In this document: one piece after another, positions 42,277 through 51,257 of the stretch | Layout: each line of letters begins with the position of its first letter | Position numbering within the stretch: position 1 is the first letter of the stretch | From: Nocardioides daedukensis | GTDB taxonomy: Bacteria > Actinomycetota > Actinomycetes > Propionibacteriales > Nocardioidaceae | Direction: 5' to 3' | DNA length: 64,000 nt | Assembly (NCBI RefSeq): GCF_013408415.1 | Contig: NZ_JACCAA010000001.1 | Coordinates: 2,170,001-2,234,000 of the forward strand | The notes under the pieces: generated by a model | Databases searched by the model: none | Seen by the model: the letters and a program-made list of their open reading frames with translations, nothing else | Told to the model about the DNA's origin: nothing | Translations under genes and position numbers: made by a program

Positions 42277-42849
42277 ATGACCGAGCACACCGTCGGCTAC
42301 CTGATCGGCAGCCTCTCCAAGGACTCCATCAACCGTCGCCTCGCCACCGCGCTGATCTCCCTGGCACCGGACAACCTCATCTTCACCGAGATCGAGACCG
42401 GCGACCTGCCGCTCTACAACCGTGACCTGGATGCGGACTATCCCGAGCCGGCCCAGCGGCTCAAGGAGCACCTCGGCTCGGTCGATGCCTTTCTGTTCGT
42501 CACGCCGGAGTTCAACCGCGCGATTCCCGGGACGCTGAAGAACGCGATCGACTGGGGCAGCAGGCCGTGGGGCTCGAACTCGTTCTCCCGCAAGCCGTCC
42601 GCGGTGATCGGTGCCTCGCCCGGGAAGATCGGCACCGCCGTCGCCCAGCAGCACCTGCGCAGCGTGCTCGGCTTCTGCGACTCGCCGCAGATGGGGGCGC
42701 CCGAGGCCTACATCCACTACACCGAGGGACTGGTCGCGGACGACGGGTCCGTCACCGTGCCCGAGGTGGAGGAGTTCCTCAGTGACTGGATGGCCCGGTT
42801 CTCCGAGTTCGTCGGTCGGGTCCGCGCGGTGATTCCTCCGGAGGAGTGA
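42277..42849 (+). CDS. NADPH-dependent FMN reductase family protein
   Basis: The 190-residue flavodoxin-like protein shows GSLSKDSINRRLATAL at the phosphate loop, VTPEFNRAIPGTLKNAIDWGSRP for the flavin-binding loop and VIGASPGKIGTAVAQQHLRSVL. This is the pattern of the ArsH/ChrR/azoreductase-like FMN reductases, which reduce quinones, chromate or dyes. The ATG is fixed by a GGAGGA site 4 bases upstream. It is a single gene; the natural substrate is unknown. Confidence 0.9.
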   Translation: MTEHTVGYLIGSLSKDSINRRLATALISLAPDNLIFTEIETGDLPLYNRDLDADYPEPAQRLKEHLGSVDAFLFVTPEFNRAIPGTLKNAIDWGSRPWGSNSFSRKPSAVIGASPGKIGTAVAQQHLRSVLGFCDSPQMGAPEAYIHYTEGLVADDGSVTVPEVEEFLSDWMARFSEFVGRVRAVIPPEE

Positions 42850-42879
42850 CCCCCTGCCGGTGGCGAAGCTCCGGCGAGC

Positions 42880-43308
42880 TCAGCGAACTTCCCAGTCGGC
42901 CACCGGCCCGGGAACCACCTCGAACAGCGGGTGCACCCGCGGCGACGCGGCGCGGAGCATGTCGTGTCGCTGCGGGTCGCGCAGCGCGAGCTTGGCCAGC
43001 AGGTGCTGCCACTCGTGATCGACCTGGCCGTCGGTCACCTCGATCCGCAGATCGGGGTCCGGCGCCGCCACCAGCAGCGCACGGTTGAAGGAATAGGCGC
43101 GCGCGTCCGCCTCGTCCGCGACCGCGTGCAGGTAGGTCGCGATCGCCTGCACCGGGTCGTCGGTCGCGCGGAAGCGCACCAGTTGCGGGTGGCGGGTGTA
43201 GCCCTTGGTCAGTCCCTGCAGCACCTTCTGCGCGAGCAGGGTCTCGCGCCAGCATGCGACCAGGCCCCTCACGTCCAGCTGTTCGGGGTGGATGGACCAG
43301 ATCCTCAC
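42880..43308 (-). CDS. pyrimidine dimer DNA glycosylase family protein
   Basis: The 142-residue protein matches the Pyr_excise family: MRIWSIHPEQLDVRGLVACWRETLLAQKVL at the N-terminus and the GYTRHPQLVRFRATDDPVQAIATYLHAV segment. Members related to T4 endonuclease V remove UV pyrimidine dimers with glycosylase and lyase activity, using the N-terminal amine. Bacterial relatives are not all tested. Its start overlaps the stop of the MFS gene by ATGA, so it is translated from the same transcript. Confidence 0.78.
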   Translation of the reverse strand: MRIWSIHPEQLDVRGLVACWRETLLAQKVLQGLTKGYTRHPQLVRFRATDDPVQAIATYLHAVADEADARAYSFNRALLVAAPDPDLRIEVTDGQVDHEWQHLLAKLALRDPQRHDMLRAASPRVHPLFEVVPGPVADWEVR

Positions 43309-44591
43309 GACTTCTCCTCTGCCGGTTCGTCCGGCTTGGCCAGCCGATAGCGCACGAACGCCGGTGCCGCCAGGGCAGCGACGACGGTGAGCACCACGAC
43401 AAGGAAACCACCACCGGCGGCGGCACTCGCCGTACCGGCCAGCGCAGCGGCACCGCCATGGGCCACGTCGGCGATCCGCGGACCACCGGCGACGACCACG
43501 ATGAAGACGCCCTGCAACCGGCCGCGTACGTCGTCACTCGCCGCCGTCATCAGCATGCTCTGCCGGAACGCGGCCGAGACCATGTCCGCGGCGCCGCCGA
43601 CCATCAGCATCGCCACCGCGCAGCCGAGCATGACCCCGCCGGAGCCGTTCGCGAAGCCGACGAAGATGCCGAAGAAGGCCATCGCCAGGCCCCAGACCAG
43701 GATCGCGATCACCACGGCCAGACCTTGGCGTGAGATCCGGGAGACCCACCCGGAGAAGATCCCGCCGAGCACTGCCCCCGCCGGGATCGCCGCGAAGAGC
43801 AGCGCGAAGGCGAGGCCGCCCTCGTCCGGACCGCCGAAGTCGGTGTGCGCCATCTCGGGGAACAGCGCTCGTGGCATCCCGAAGATCATCGCGATCAGGT
43901 CGACGACGAAGGACATCATCAGCACCGGGTGCCCACGCAGATAGCGCAGTCCCTCGATCACCGAGCGCAGCCCCGGCGTCGAGGCGAGCCCCTCGACCGG
44001 GAGTGCCGGGAGAGCGGTGACGGCGAAGAGGGTGGCGAACAGGCACACGGTGTCGACCAGGTAGAGCCAGGAGTAGCCGAGCACCGGGATCAAGGATCCG
44101 CCGACCAGCGGGCCGGCAATGGCGCCGGCCATCATCACGGTCATGTTCAGCGAGTTGGCTGCCGGCAGCAGGTGCGCTGGCAGGAGCTTGGGCAGCACCG
44201 CGGAGCGGGTCGGCTGGTTGATCGCGAAGAACGCCTGCTGCACGGAGAACAGGCCGAGCAGCAGCCAGACGTTCTCGTTGCCTGCGGCGGCCTGGGCCCA
44301 GAACAGTCCACTGGTGACGATCAGCCCGACCGTGGTGATCAGCAGCAGCTTGCGCCGGTCCATCGCGTCCGCGAGCGCGCCGCCCCACAGCCCGAAGACG
44401 ATCAGCGGGACGAGACCGAAGACGCCGGTGAGGCCGACGTATGCCGAGGAGCCGGTGATCGCATAGATCTGCGCGGGGACGACGACCACCGTCAGCTGGG
44501 CGCCGACGACGGTGACGATGTTGGCCAGCCAGAGGCGCCGGAAATGCTCGTTGCGCAGTGGTCGCGTGTCTGCGACGAGGCCCCTGATCAC
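43305..44591 (-). CDS. MFS transporter (EnvD/MefA-like, MFS_3 type)
   Basis: A 428-residue protein with 12 hydrophobic helices. NEHFRRLWLANIVTVVGAQLTVVVVPAQIYAITGS at the start, LWGGALADAMDRRKLLLITT (motif A variant with DAMDRRK) and NQPTRSAVLPKLLPAHLLPAANSLN are typical of the MFS_3 group that includes macrolide exporters and enterobactin exporter EntS. The substrate is unknown. It heads a two-gene unit with the DNA glycosylase and is divergent from the zinc-finger SDR across 43 bp. Confidence 0.87.
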   Translation of the reverse strand: MIRGLVADTRPLRNEHFRRLWLANIVTVVGAQLTVVVVPAQIYAITGSSAYVGLTGVFGLVPLIVFGLWGGALADAMDRRKLLLITTVGLIVTSGLFWAQAAAGNENVWLLLGLFSVQQAFFAINQPTRSAVLPKLLPAHLLPAANSLNMTVMMAGAIAGPLVGGSLIPVLGYSWLYLVDTVCLFATLFAVTALPALPVEGLASTPGLRSVIEGLRYLRGHPVLMMSFVVDLIAMIFGMPRALFPEMAHTDFGGPDEGGLAFALLFAAIPAGAVLGGIFSGWVSRISRQGLAVVIAILVWGLAMAFFGIFVGFANGSGGVMLGCAVAMLMVGGAADMVSAAFRQSMLMTAASDDVRGRLQGVFIVVVAGGPRIADVAHGGAAALAGTASAAAGGGFLVVVLTVVAALAAPAFVRYRLAKPDEPAEEKS

Positions 44592-44634
44592 GAGGGATGA
44601 GGCTACTCCTGTCGGTGGGATCTAGAATCTGCCG

Positions 44635-46152
44635 GTGACCAAGCCCGCCGAGGATGCCTCCCCCACGCTCGATCGGATCGACCCGGATGAGTTGGCGACC
44701 GCGGTGAAGGTGCTCGGCCAACTGCACGAGCTGCCCTCCGACCACCCTGACGTCACCACGGTCAAGCACGCGGCCTCGCACATGTACAAGGCGCTCAAGC
44801 AGGCCCGGCGACTCCGCAAGCGCGCGGCCGAGGCCGCCGCGGACCGGGCAGTCATCGAGGCGACCGCCACCGGCTCGGCGATGCGGATCGACGACGAGAC
44901 CCAGGGCATCCCGCTGGTCTCGGGCGCGAGCGGTGCCTTCGCCGGAGAGCTGCTCAAGCCGCGCGGCTGCTACATCTGCAAGCAGGATTACACGCTCGTC
45001 GATGCGTTCTATCACTGGCTCTGTCCGGAGTGCGCGGCGTTCTCGCACACCAAGCGCGACCAACGCACCGACCTGAGCGGCAAGCGCGCGCTGCTCACCG
45101 GCGGGCGGGCCAAGATCGGGATGTACATCGCGCTGCGCCTGCTGCGCGACGGGGCGCACACGACGATCACCACCCGGTTCCCCAAGGACGCCGTACGCCG
45201 CTTCTCCTCGCTCGAGGACAGCGACGAGTGGATGCACCGACTCAAGGTCGTCGGCATCGACCTGCGCGACCCCACCCAGGTGATCGCGCTCGCCGAGGAC
45301 GTGGCCGCGTCGGGACCGCTGGACATCCTGATCAACAACGCCTGCCAGACCGTACGCCGCTCCCCCGGCGCCTATTCGCAGCTCGTCGAGATGGAGTCAG
45401 CGCCTCTTCCCGAGGGCCGCGAGCTGCCCGAGATGGTCCGCTTCGACCGGATCTCCGAGGCGCACCCGGCTGCGATCGCGGGCGCGCTCGGCAACGACGC
45501 CATCGCCCAGCACGAGGGCGAGACTATCGAGCATGCCCGGGCCGCGCACACCGCCGCGTCGCTGACCGCGCTGGCGTTGAAGGCCGGCCATGCCTCCCTC
45601 GAGAAGCACCTCGAGGGCACCGCTGTCGACGCCGGCGGCCTACTCCCCGACACCCAGGTCAACAACTCGTGGACCCAGGTCGTCGAGGAGGTCGACGCGC
45701 TCGAGCTGCTCGAGGTGCAGTTCTGCAACTCGATCGCGCCGTTCCTGCTGGTCTCCAAGCTCCGCCCGGCCATGCGTGCTGCCCTCGCAGCGGGTGCCCG
45801 CCGCGCCTACGTCGTGAACGTGAGCGCGATGGAGGGTCAGTTCTCCCGTCGCTACAAGGGCCCCGGCCACCCGCACACGAACATGGCCAAGGCCGCGCTG
45901 AACATGATGACCCGGACCAGCGCCGGTGAGATGTTCGAGACCGACCAGATCCTGATGACCGCGGTGGACACCGGCTGGATCACCGACGAGCGCCCGCACC
46001 AGGACAAGCTGCGAATCGCGGCCGAGGGCTGGCACGCGCCACTCGACCTGGTCGACGGCGCGGCCCGCGTCTATGACCCGATCGTGATGGGCGAGGCCGG
46101 CGAGGACATCTACGGCTGCTTCGTGAAGGACTTCAAACCGAGCCCCTGGTGA
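44635..46152 (+). CDS. SDR oxidoreductase with N-terminal helical and zinc-finger regions
   Basis: A 505-residue protein starting at GTG. Residues 1-90 are helical and charged. A four-Cys cluster follows (CYICKQDY near 107-110, then CPECAAF near 128-131), a likely zinc ribbon. The SDR domain has LLTGGRAKIGMYIAL, INNACQT, VNVSAMEGQFSRRYKG for the serine and HTNMAKAAL, where Tyr of the Tyr-x3-Lys site appears replaced (His/Asn before MAK). The long mid insertion is family-specific. The loss of the usual Tyr makes ordinary dehydrogenase activity uncertain. It is transcribed alone. Confidence 0.8.
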   Translation: MTKPAEDASPTLDRIDPDELATAVKVLGQLHELPSDHPDVTTVKHAASHMYKALKQARRLRKRAAEAAADRAVIEATATGSAMRIDDETQGIPLVSGASGAFAGELLKPRGCYICKQDYTLVDAFYHWLCPECAAFSHTKRDQRTDLSGKRALLTGGRAKIGMYIALRLLRDGAHTTITTRFPKDAVRRFSSLEDSDEWMHRLKVVGIDLRDPTQVIALAEDVAASGPLDILINNACQTVRRSPGAYSQLVEMESAPLPEGRELPEMVRFDRISEAHPAAIAGALGNDAIAQHEGETIEHARAAHTAASLTALALKAGHASLEKHLEGTAVDAGGLLPDTQVNNSWTQVVEEVDALELLEVQFCNSIAPFLLVSKLRPAMRAALAAGARRAYVVNVSAMEGQFSRRYKGPGHPHTNMAKAALNMMTRTSAGEMFETDQILMTAVDTGWITDERPHQDKLRIAAEGWHAPLDLVDGAARVYDPIVMGEAGEDIYGCFVKDFKPSPW

Positions 46153-46199
46153 GCTCGATTTCGGCCCCAGCGGCCGCAGATCTTGTCTAGTGTGCAGCA

Positions 46200-48353
46200 A
46201 TGAAGCACTTCCGGTCGGCCGTTGCCGCTCTCGCCTGCCTGACAGCCCTGGCAACCCCCGCGTTGGCCATTCCCACCCTGGCGGCACCCGCCACCGCAGC
46301 TGCGGCATCCGCGGCAGCGGGCCGCACCCTGACCCTGACCGGGACGGGCACGACGATGTGGCCCGCGTTCTCCGAGGACGTCCCGCGCTATGGCATCAGC
46401 ACGACCGGCTCCGCCACCGGCACGGTGAAGATCACCGCCACCCCGGCGGGGCCCGGCGGCCGGGTGCTCGTCAACGGCGCCCCCACCACCGGCTCGCGCA
46501 CGATCACCGGTCTCGAGCCCGGGGACGAGATCTCGGTGATCTTCGACGATGACAGCGGACGCTCGGCCTACTCCCTGATCTATCTCCCCACCCGCTTCCC
46601 CATCCTCGAGCGCACCACGCCGGCGAGCAGCGCGGTCGCCCCCGGACACGTGCTGCTGAGCCTGAGCGACTTCGGCGTCGGCTCGCCGTTCTTCGAGACG
46701 GCGGTGGACCGCAACGGCGTGCCCGTCCACGTGCACACGGAGTGGTCCAGCGCCATCGACTTCAAGCAGCAGCCGAACGGGGCCTTCACCAGCTCGCGGC
46801 AGTCTGCTGCCACCACTGGTCGGAGCGGCGGCGCACTGGTCGAGCTGGGCGAGGACCTCGAGCCCGCATCGGTGCACCAGACCGTCGGCAGGAACAACAC
46901 CGACGGCCATGACTCGATCCGGACCACGGACGGCCGGACCATCCTGCTCGGCTATGAGCCCAACAGCGCGACCGGCAAGCTCGACGCCGTGGTGCAGGAG
47001 CTGGACTCCGCCGGCAACGTGACTCTCGACTGGAACAGCGCCGACCACGTCGACATCGCCAGCGAGAGCGTCGTCCCTGCCACCAACAACGACTATGCCC
47101 ACATCAACTCCGTGGTCGAGACCGCCGACGGCAACCTGCTGCTCTCCTTCCGGCACCTCAGCGCCGTGTTCAAGATCGCGCGTCGCAGCGAGGACGGGCA
47201 CCAGGCCGGCGACGTGCTCTGGCGCCTCGGCGGCCGGACGAGTGACTTCACCTTCCCCGACGACGCGCTCGGCGGGCCGTGTGCGCAGCACACCGCCAGC
47301 GAGTTGCCCAACGGAAACATCCTGATCTTCGACAACGGGTCGGCGGACGCCACCCGGGACATGTGTGTGGATCCCCAGGACCGGGCGAACGGCACCCAGC
47401 GTCGCGCCTCGACCCGGATCACCGAATATGCCCTCGACGAGGAGACGGGTGCGGCGTCGCTGATCTCGTCGTACGACGAGGGCGGCTTCGCGCTCTTCGC
47501 CGGTGGCGTGGTCCAGTTGCCCAACGGCAACCGCCTGATCGGGTGGGCCGCCGCACGGGAGTCAGTCGCCTCCGAGGTCAACGGGCAGGGCCAGAGGATC
47601 TGGTCGATCCGGGACACCAACACCGATCTCACCAAGAGGCTCTTCACCTATCGCGCTGCCTCTGGCGTCCTCCCCGACAACGTGGACCCGGTCGTCAGCC
47701 TCACCCTGCCGGCCTCGGTCGCCCAGGGCTCCTCGACGACGCCGGCCTTCTCGTGCCGCGACAACGGCGGCTCGGGGTTGGCGGACTGCGCGACCACGGG
47801 GCTCAACGGTGACCGGCTCGACACCCGGACGCCGGGCACGCACGAGGTCGCGGTGACCGCCACCGACGCCGCAGGCAACACCGACACCGCGACCGCGTCG
47901 TACGTCGTCACCAAGGCGGCGACCATCGGCCGCCCGGACGCGATGGCCAAGGCCTCGGGCCAGCGCTACTACACCGGCAACAACGTCTATGGCGGGGCGA
48001 GCAAGCAGACCGTCCGGGCGACGCTCGGGCGGATGTGGAGCAAGCAGCGGGCCACCCTGCGGATCACCAACGACGCGTCGGCGACCGATCGCTACAGCCT
48101 GCGCGCGAGCGCTTCGAACAGCCGGTTCCGGGTGCGCTATCTCGCGGGCACCCGCGACGTGACGGCCCAGATCGAGGCGGGCACCCTCATGTCGCCCTAC
48201 ATGCGGAAGGGGCAGCAGTGGACCCTGACCGTCGAGGTGACCCGGCGAGCGGGGGCCCGACGAGGCGACTACCGCACGTTCATCGTCGCGGTGACGTCAC
48301 GGCACGAGGCCCGCACCAGGGACTCGGCCGGGTTCAGGGTCTCTGCGCGCTGA
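46200..48353 (+). CDS. secreted arylsulfotransferase (ASST)-like beta-propeller protein
   Basis: A 717-residue exported protein with a Sec signal (KHFRSAVAALACLTALATPALA). The central part matches bacterial arylsulfotransferases: GHDSIRTTDGRTILLGYE, VVQELDSAGNVTLDWNSADHVDIASES, YAHINSVVETADGNLLLSFRHLSAVFKI, VLWRLGGR and QHTASELPNGNILIFDNGS, including the His residues of the propeller. The C-terminal about 230 residues form Ig-like repeats (TYRAASGVLPDNVDPVVSLTLP, GTHEVAVTATDAAGNTD) and a further beta domain. It converges with the P450 gene, overlapping 20 bp. Confidence 0.8.
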   Translation: MKHFRSAVAALACLTALATPALAIPTLAAPATAAAASAAAGRTLTLTGTGTTMWPAFSEDVPRYGISTTGSATGTVKITATPAGPGGRVLVNGAPTTGSRTITGLEPGDEISVIFDDDSGRSAYSLIYLPTRFPILERTTPASSAVAPGHVLLSLSDFGVGSPFFETAVDRNGVPVHVHTEWSSAIDFKQQPNGAFTSSRQSAATTGRSGGALVELGEDLEPASVHQTVGRNNTDGHDSIRTTDGRTILLGYEPNSATGKLDAVVQELDSAGNVTLDWNSADHVDIASESVVPATNNDYAHINSVVETADGNLLLSFRHLSAVFKIARRSEDGHQAGDVLWRLGGRTSDFTFPDDALGGPCAQHTASELPNGNILIFDNGSADATRDMCVDPQDRANGTQRRASTRITEYALDEETGAASLISSYDEGGFALFAGGVVQLPNGNRLIGWAAARESVASEVNGQGQRIWSIRDTNTDLTKRLFTYRAASGVLPDNVDPVVSLTLPASVAQGSSTTPAFSCRDNGGSGLADCATTGLNGDRLDTRTPGTHEVAVTATDAAGNTDTATASYVVTKAATIGRPDAMAKASGQRYYTGNNVYGGASKQTVRATLGRMWSKQRATLRITNDASATDRYSLRASASNSRFRVRYLAGTRDVTAQIEAGTLMSPYMRKGQQWTLTVEVTRRAGARRGDYRTFIVAVTSRHEARTRDSAGFRVSAR

Positions 48354-49515
48354 ACCGGATCGGGAACCGCAGCGCGCCGGTGTTTCCAGAAACCGGCAAC
48401 CACTGACCCGGCCCGTCCGGGACAGCGTCCGGCATCCGTCGGGCGAGCAGCGGCAGGGCGACGGCCATGTCGGTGCGCGCCACGAAGTGACCCAGACAGT
48501 GGTGCATGCCCGCGCCGAAACCCAGGTGCGGTGGCCGCTGCTCGGTGATGTCGAAGGTCGGGTCGGGGTAGGCCCTCGGGTCGGTGCCCGCCGAGTGGGA
48601 GAGCACCTGCACGACCCCGCCGGTCGGGATGTGCAGCCCGTTGAGGTCGACGTCCTCGACGGCCTCACGGGTCACCCAGGTGACCGTCGGGTTGACCCGC
48701 ATGACCTCCTCCACGGCGTTGCCGCCCAGCTCGGGCCGCTGTGCCAGCAGCGCCCACTGGTCGGGGTGCTTGAGCAGGGTCTGCAGTGCGAGGCCGAGCT
48801 GGTTGCGGGTGGTCTCCATGCCAGCGAAGGCGAGGAAGGCCAGCGCGACGTCGAGTTCGTGGCGGGTGAGTCGGTCGCCGTCCACGCTGGCTTGGACCAA
48901 CGTGGAGACCAGGTCATCGCGGGGGTTGGCCTGCCGGTCGGCCACGACCTTGTCGAGGTGGGCAGTCAGCTCGCTCAGCGCCGCCTCGATGCGGGGCACC
49001 TGGTTGCCGACATCGATGGAGAAGGAGAAGCCGAGCTCATCGGCCCAGTGCGCGACCTGCTTCCAGTCGTCGTCGGGCAGGCCGAGCAGCTGGCAGATGA
49101 TGCGGGCCGCGTAGGGCTCAGCGAACTCACTGATGAACTCCACCTCACCGCGCGGGGCGAAACCGTCGATCAGTTCGTTGGCCAGCGCCTGGAACTGCGG
49201 CCGCATTGCAGCGATCACCTTGTTGCGGAAGGCCGGCATCAGCAACCGCCGGATGCGGGCATGGTCATCGCCCTCGAGGCTGAGCAGGGTCTCCTTCCAC
49301 CAGTCGGAGAAGAGCCCGGAATGCACGCCGTTCTGCTCGGGCCACTTGCCGTTGCCCTGCTGGAAGCGCCGGTCCCGCAGCAGCGCCGCTCCCTCCTCAT
49401 GGCGCAGCACCGCCCAGCCGTACGACGTCTCGACGTACCACTGCTCCTCGCGCACGGCATGGACCACGGGCGAGGTCACGTCGAATGCCGGATCGGCGAG
49501 GTCGAAGAAGGTCAT
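48334..49515 (-). CDS. cytochrome P450
   Basis: A 393-residue soluble bacterial P450. The heme ligand Cys lies in FGAGMHHCLGHFVAR (near residue 340), the I-helix has AFAGMETTRNQ, the K-helix has EEVMRVNP for ExxR, and HARIRRLLMPAF marks the C helix. The start ATG (49515) overlaps the stop of the RelA/SpoT-domain gene by 4 bases. No ferredoxin or reductase is adjacent. The substrate cannot be predicted. Confidence 0.92.
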   Translation of the reverse strand: MTFFDLADPAFDVTSPVVHAVREEQWYVETSYGWAVLRHEEGAALLRDRRFQQGNGKWPEQNGVHSGLFSDWWKETLLSLEGDDHARIRRLLMPAFRNKVIAAMRPQFQALANELIDGFAPRGEVEFISEFAEPYAARIICQLLGLPDDDWKQVAHWADELGFSFSIDVGNQVPRIEAALSELTAHLDKVVADRQANPRDDLVSTLVQASVDGDRLTRHELDVALAFLAFAGMETTRNQLGLALQTLLKHPDQWALLAQRPELGGNAVEEVMRVNPTVTWVTREAVEDVDLNGLHIPTGGVVQVLSHSAGTDPRAYPDPTFDITEQRPPHLGFGAGMHHCLGHFVARTDMAVALPLLARRMPDAVPDGPGQWLPVSGNTGALRFPIRFSAQRP

Positions 49516-50543
49516 GACGGCATCGTAGGCGCGTCCGACTGGGCGCGGAGCTTCTCCAACCGCTTCTCGAGCAGCTCTGTCCGGTGCGAGTTGCCGTGCA
49601 GATCGACATAGCGGTGGCCGAAGACCGCGAGCAGGGCATCGTCGAGGCGGCGTACGGCCCCGGGTGGATATTTGTAGCCCATCCGGTCGTTGATCGCGTC
49701 GTTGTCGAGCGTGGAGAGCAGTCCGCTCAGCTCGTCGAAGGAGACGATCCCGAGCTCGAGCAGGAGACCGGAGATCCAGCCGTAGTGGTCCGGGCGGGAC
49801 CAGTCGCTCTCGGGATAGATGCCGGCCAGGAAGCTGGCCAGCTCCTTGGTGTCCAGGCGCGGGTCGAGGTCGTCGGCCGGTCCACGCTCCTCGACCACGC
49901 TCGAACGGAGCCGGTCGCGGATCTTGGAGAACTCCTTGTCCGCAAGCTCGATCAGCCCCGCGGCCAAGGTGAAGCGGCGATCCAGGTCCTTCACGTGCTC
50001 GTCCGGCACGGTGCCCTTGTAGCGCACGTCGTGCTCGAACTCGGCCCACGCGTGCTGCAGGACCGTGCGCAACTGGACACTGGCACGCAGCCCGAGCAAC
50101 GGATGATCGGCTGGTACGTCGTTGGCGTTCGGCGTGACCAGCAGGTGACGGCTCGAATAACCGAAGCGTCCCTCGCTCGCGGTCTCCACGCCCAGGTCAC
50201 GGTCGTCGAGGACGGTCAGCTCACCGGCAAGCAGGTCGGCCACCGCGGCCACGTCACTGTGCACATAGGTGATCACCCGGATCCCGATCTGGTCGGTGAC
50301 CTCGTTGATCGGGTCGGGGTAGAGCGGCTCACCGTCCTCGAGACGCGCCGCCTTGTCCGCGAAGGAGGCGACGCTCTTGGTCCGGCCGGTCACCGAGAGG
50401 TAGTTGATGCCGGCGTCGTCGAGCAACCCGGTGATCAGCTCGAGGAACGCGTCGGTGGCGCCACGGAGCGAGGGTTGCATCGCGGCGTACTGCTGGACCG
50501 CCTTCGTGGTCGGGTCTGGTGCGACCCGCTTGGTCTTCGGCAT
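49512..50543 (-). CDS. RelA/SpoT-domain nucleotide synthetase
   Basis: A 343-residue protein with a small-alarmone-synthetase core: YLSVTGRTKSVASFADKAARL for the ATP/GTP loop, EVTDQIGIRVITYVHSDVAAVADLL, GRFGYSSRHLLV, then SVQLRTVLQHAWAEFEHDVRYK with the catalytic Gln and Glu. No HD hydrolase, TGS or ACT domain is present. A C-terminal region of about 100 residues is extra compared with RelP/RelQ. Such enzymes make (p)ppGpp or related nucleotides; some relatives are toxins. It is coupled to the P450 gene, an unusual pairing. Confidence 0.82.
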   Translation of the reverse strand: MPKTKRVAPDPTTKAVQQYAAMQPSLRGATDAFLELITGLLDDAGINYLSVTGRTKSVASFADKAARLEDGEPLYPDPINEVTDQIGIRVITYVHSDVAAVADLLAGELTVLDDRDLGVETASEGRFGYSSRHLLVTPNANDVPADHPLLGLRASVQLRTVLQHAWAEFEHDVRYKGTVPDEHVKDLDRRFTLAAGLIELADKEFSKIRDRLRSSVVEERGPADDLDPRLDTKELASFLAGIYPESDWSRPDHYGWISGLLLELGIVSFDELSGLLSTLDNDAINDRMGYKYPPGAVRRLDDALLAVFGHRYVDLHGNSHRTELLEKRLEKLRAQSDAPTMPS

Positions 50544-50570
50544 GTGCCCAGCCTGCCCTAGCCGCCCGGC

Positions 50571-50963
50571 TCAGGCGAGCGCAGCGCGGATGTCGGTCTG
50601 GGAGAAGTCATCGCCCTTGAAGAGCAGGGGTTCGTCGGTGGACCTGGCCAGCGCATAGGCGAAGCAGTCACCGAAGTTGAGGGCAGCGGGGTGGCGTCCC
50701 TTCCCGAACCGGCGCCAGGCTTCCATGGCCTCGCGTGCTTGAGTGGCATCGAGGGGGACCACCTCCACGCCACAGCGCTCGATCAACAACTCCAGGTCAC
50801 GGGTGGCGTCCGGACCCTGCCTGGCTTCCAGGACGATGCTCGCCTCCACCAGGGTGGCGCTCGAGATGGCCACCCGCGTGGCGCCGAGGATGGCCTGCGC
50901 ATGCGACTCGGCGTCCGGCTCCCCGAGCACGATGCACACGAGCGACGAGGTGTCGGCGATCAT
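50571..50963 (-). CDS. vapC: VapC-type PIN-domain toxin
   Basis: A 130-residue PIN nuclease. Acidic residues of the active site are visible: Asp4 in MIADTSS, Glu in LVEASIVLE (near 40), Asp in NFGDCFAYALA (near 98) and a further Asp near 117. VapC toxins cut tRNA or rRNA and are neutralised by VapB. It overlaps vapB by ATGA. RHPAALNFGDCFAYALA is the classic VapC segment. Confidence 0.92.
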   Translation of the reverse strand: MIADTSSLVCIVLGEPDAESHAQAILGATRVAISSATLVEASIVLEARQGPDATRDLELLIERCGVEVVPLDATQAREAMEAWRRFGKGRHPAALNFGDCFAYALARSTDEPLLFKGDDFSQTDIRAALA

Positions 50964-51214
50964 CCGGGCAGCCCGTCGTCGTCATAGCCGAGGAGCTCAT
51001 CGGCGTCGCGCGCGTCGTACGTCGCGCGTGCCCGTCCGCGCTCGATGATGCGACGCAACTCGGTCTCCGCCACCGACGGTCTGTTCGTGCCGCGGATCCG
51101 GGCCAGCCTCTCCTCGAGCGCGATGCGCGTGGCGACCGTGATCGACTCATGGGCCTCACGCGCCAGCTCTCGGGCGAGACGGTCGGTCTCCTCGTCCTTG
51201 ATGTTCAGCGCCAT
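50960..51214 (-). CDS. vapB: VapB-type antitoxin (Rv0623-like)
   Basis: An 84-residue antitoxin beginning with the short ribbon-helix-helix-like segment MALNIKDEETDRLARELAREAHESITVATRIALEERLAR typical of the PSK-operon/Rv0623 family, followed by an acidic tail (DARDADELLGYDDDGLPG) that blocks the toxin. It is the first gene of the pair. Two direct repeats just upstream are candidate operator sites for autoregulation. Confidence 0.9.
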   Translation of the reverse strand: MALNIKDEETDRLARELAREAHESITVATRIALEERLARIRGTNRPSVAETELRRIIERGRARATYDARDADELLGYDDDGLPG

Positions 51215-51227
51215 ACAGGGAGACTAT

Positions 51228-51257
51228 CAGGAAGAATTCCTCATCCCCAGGAAGAAT
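51228..51257. promoter_or_regulatory. direct repeats upstream of vapBC, possible operator
   Basis: CAGGAAGAAT occurs at 51228-51237 and again at 51248-51257, a 20-bp spacing close to two helix turns. On the minus strand this reads ATTCTTCCTG twice, starting 14 bases ahead of the vapB ATG. VapB-VapC complexes bind their own promoters, so these are plausible sites. The second copy touches the stop codon of the aldehyde dehydrogenase gene. Confidence 0.5.
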
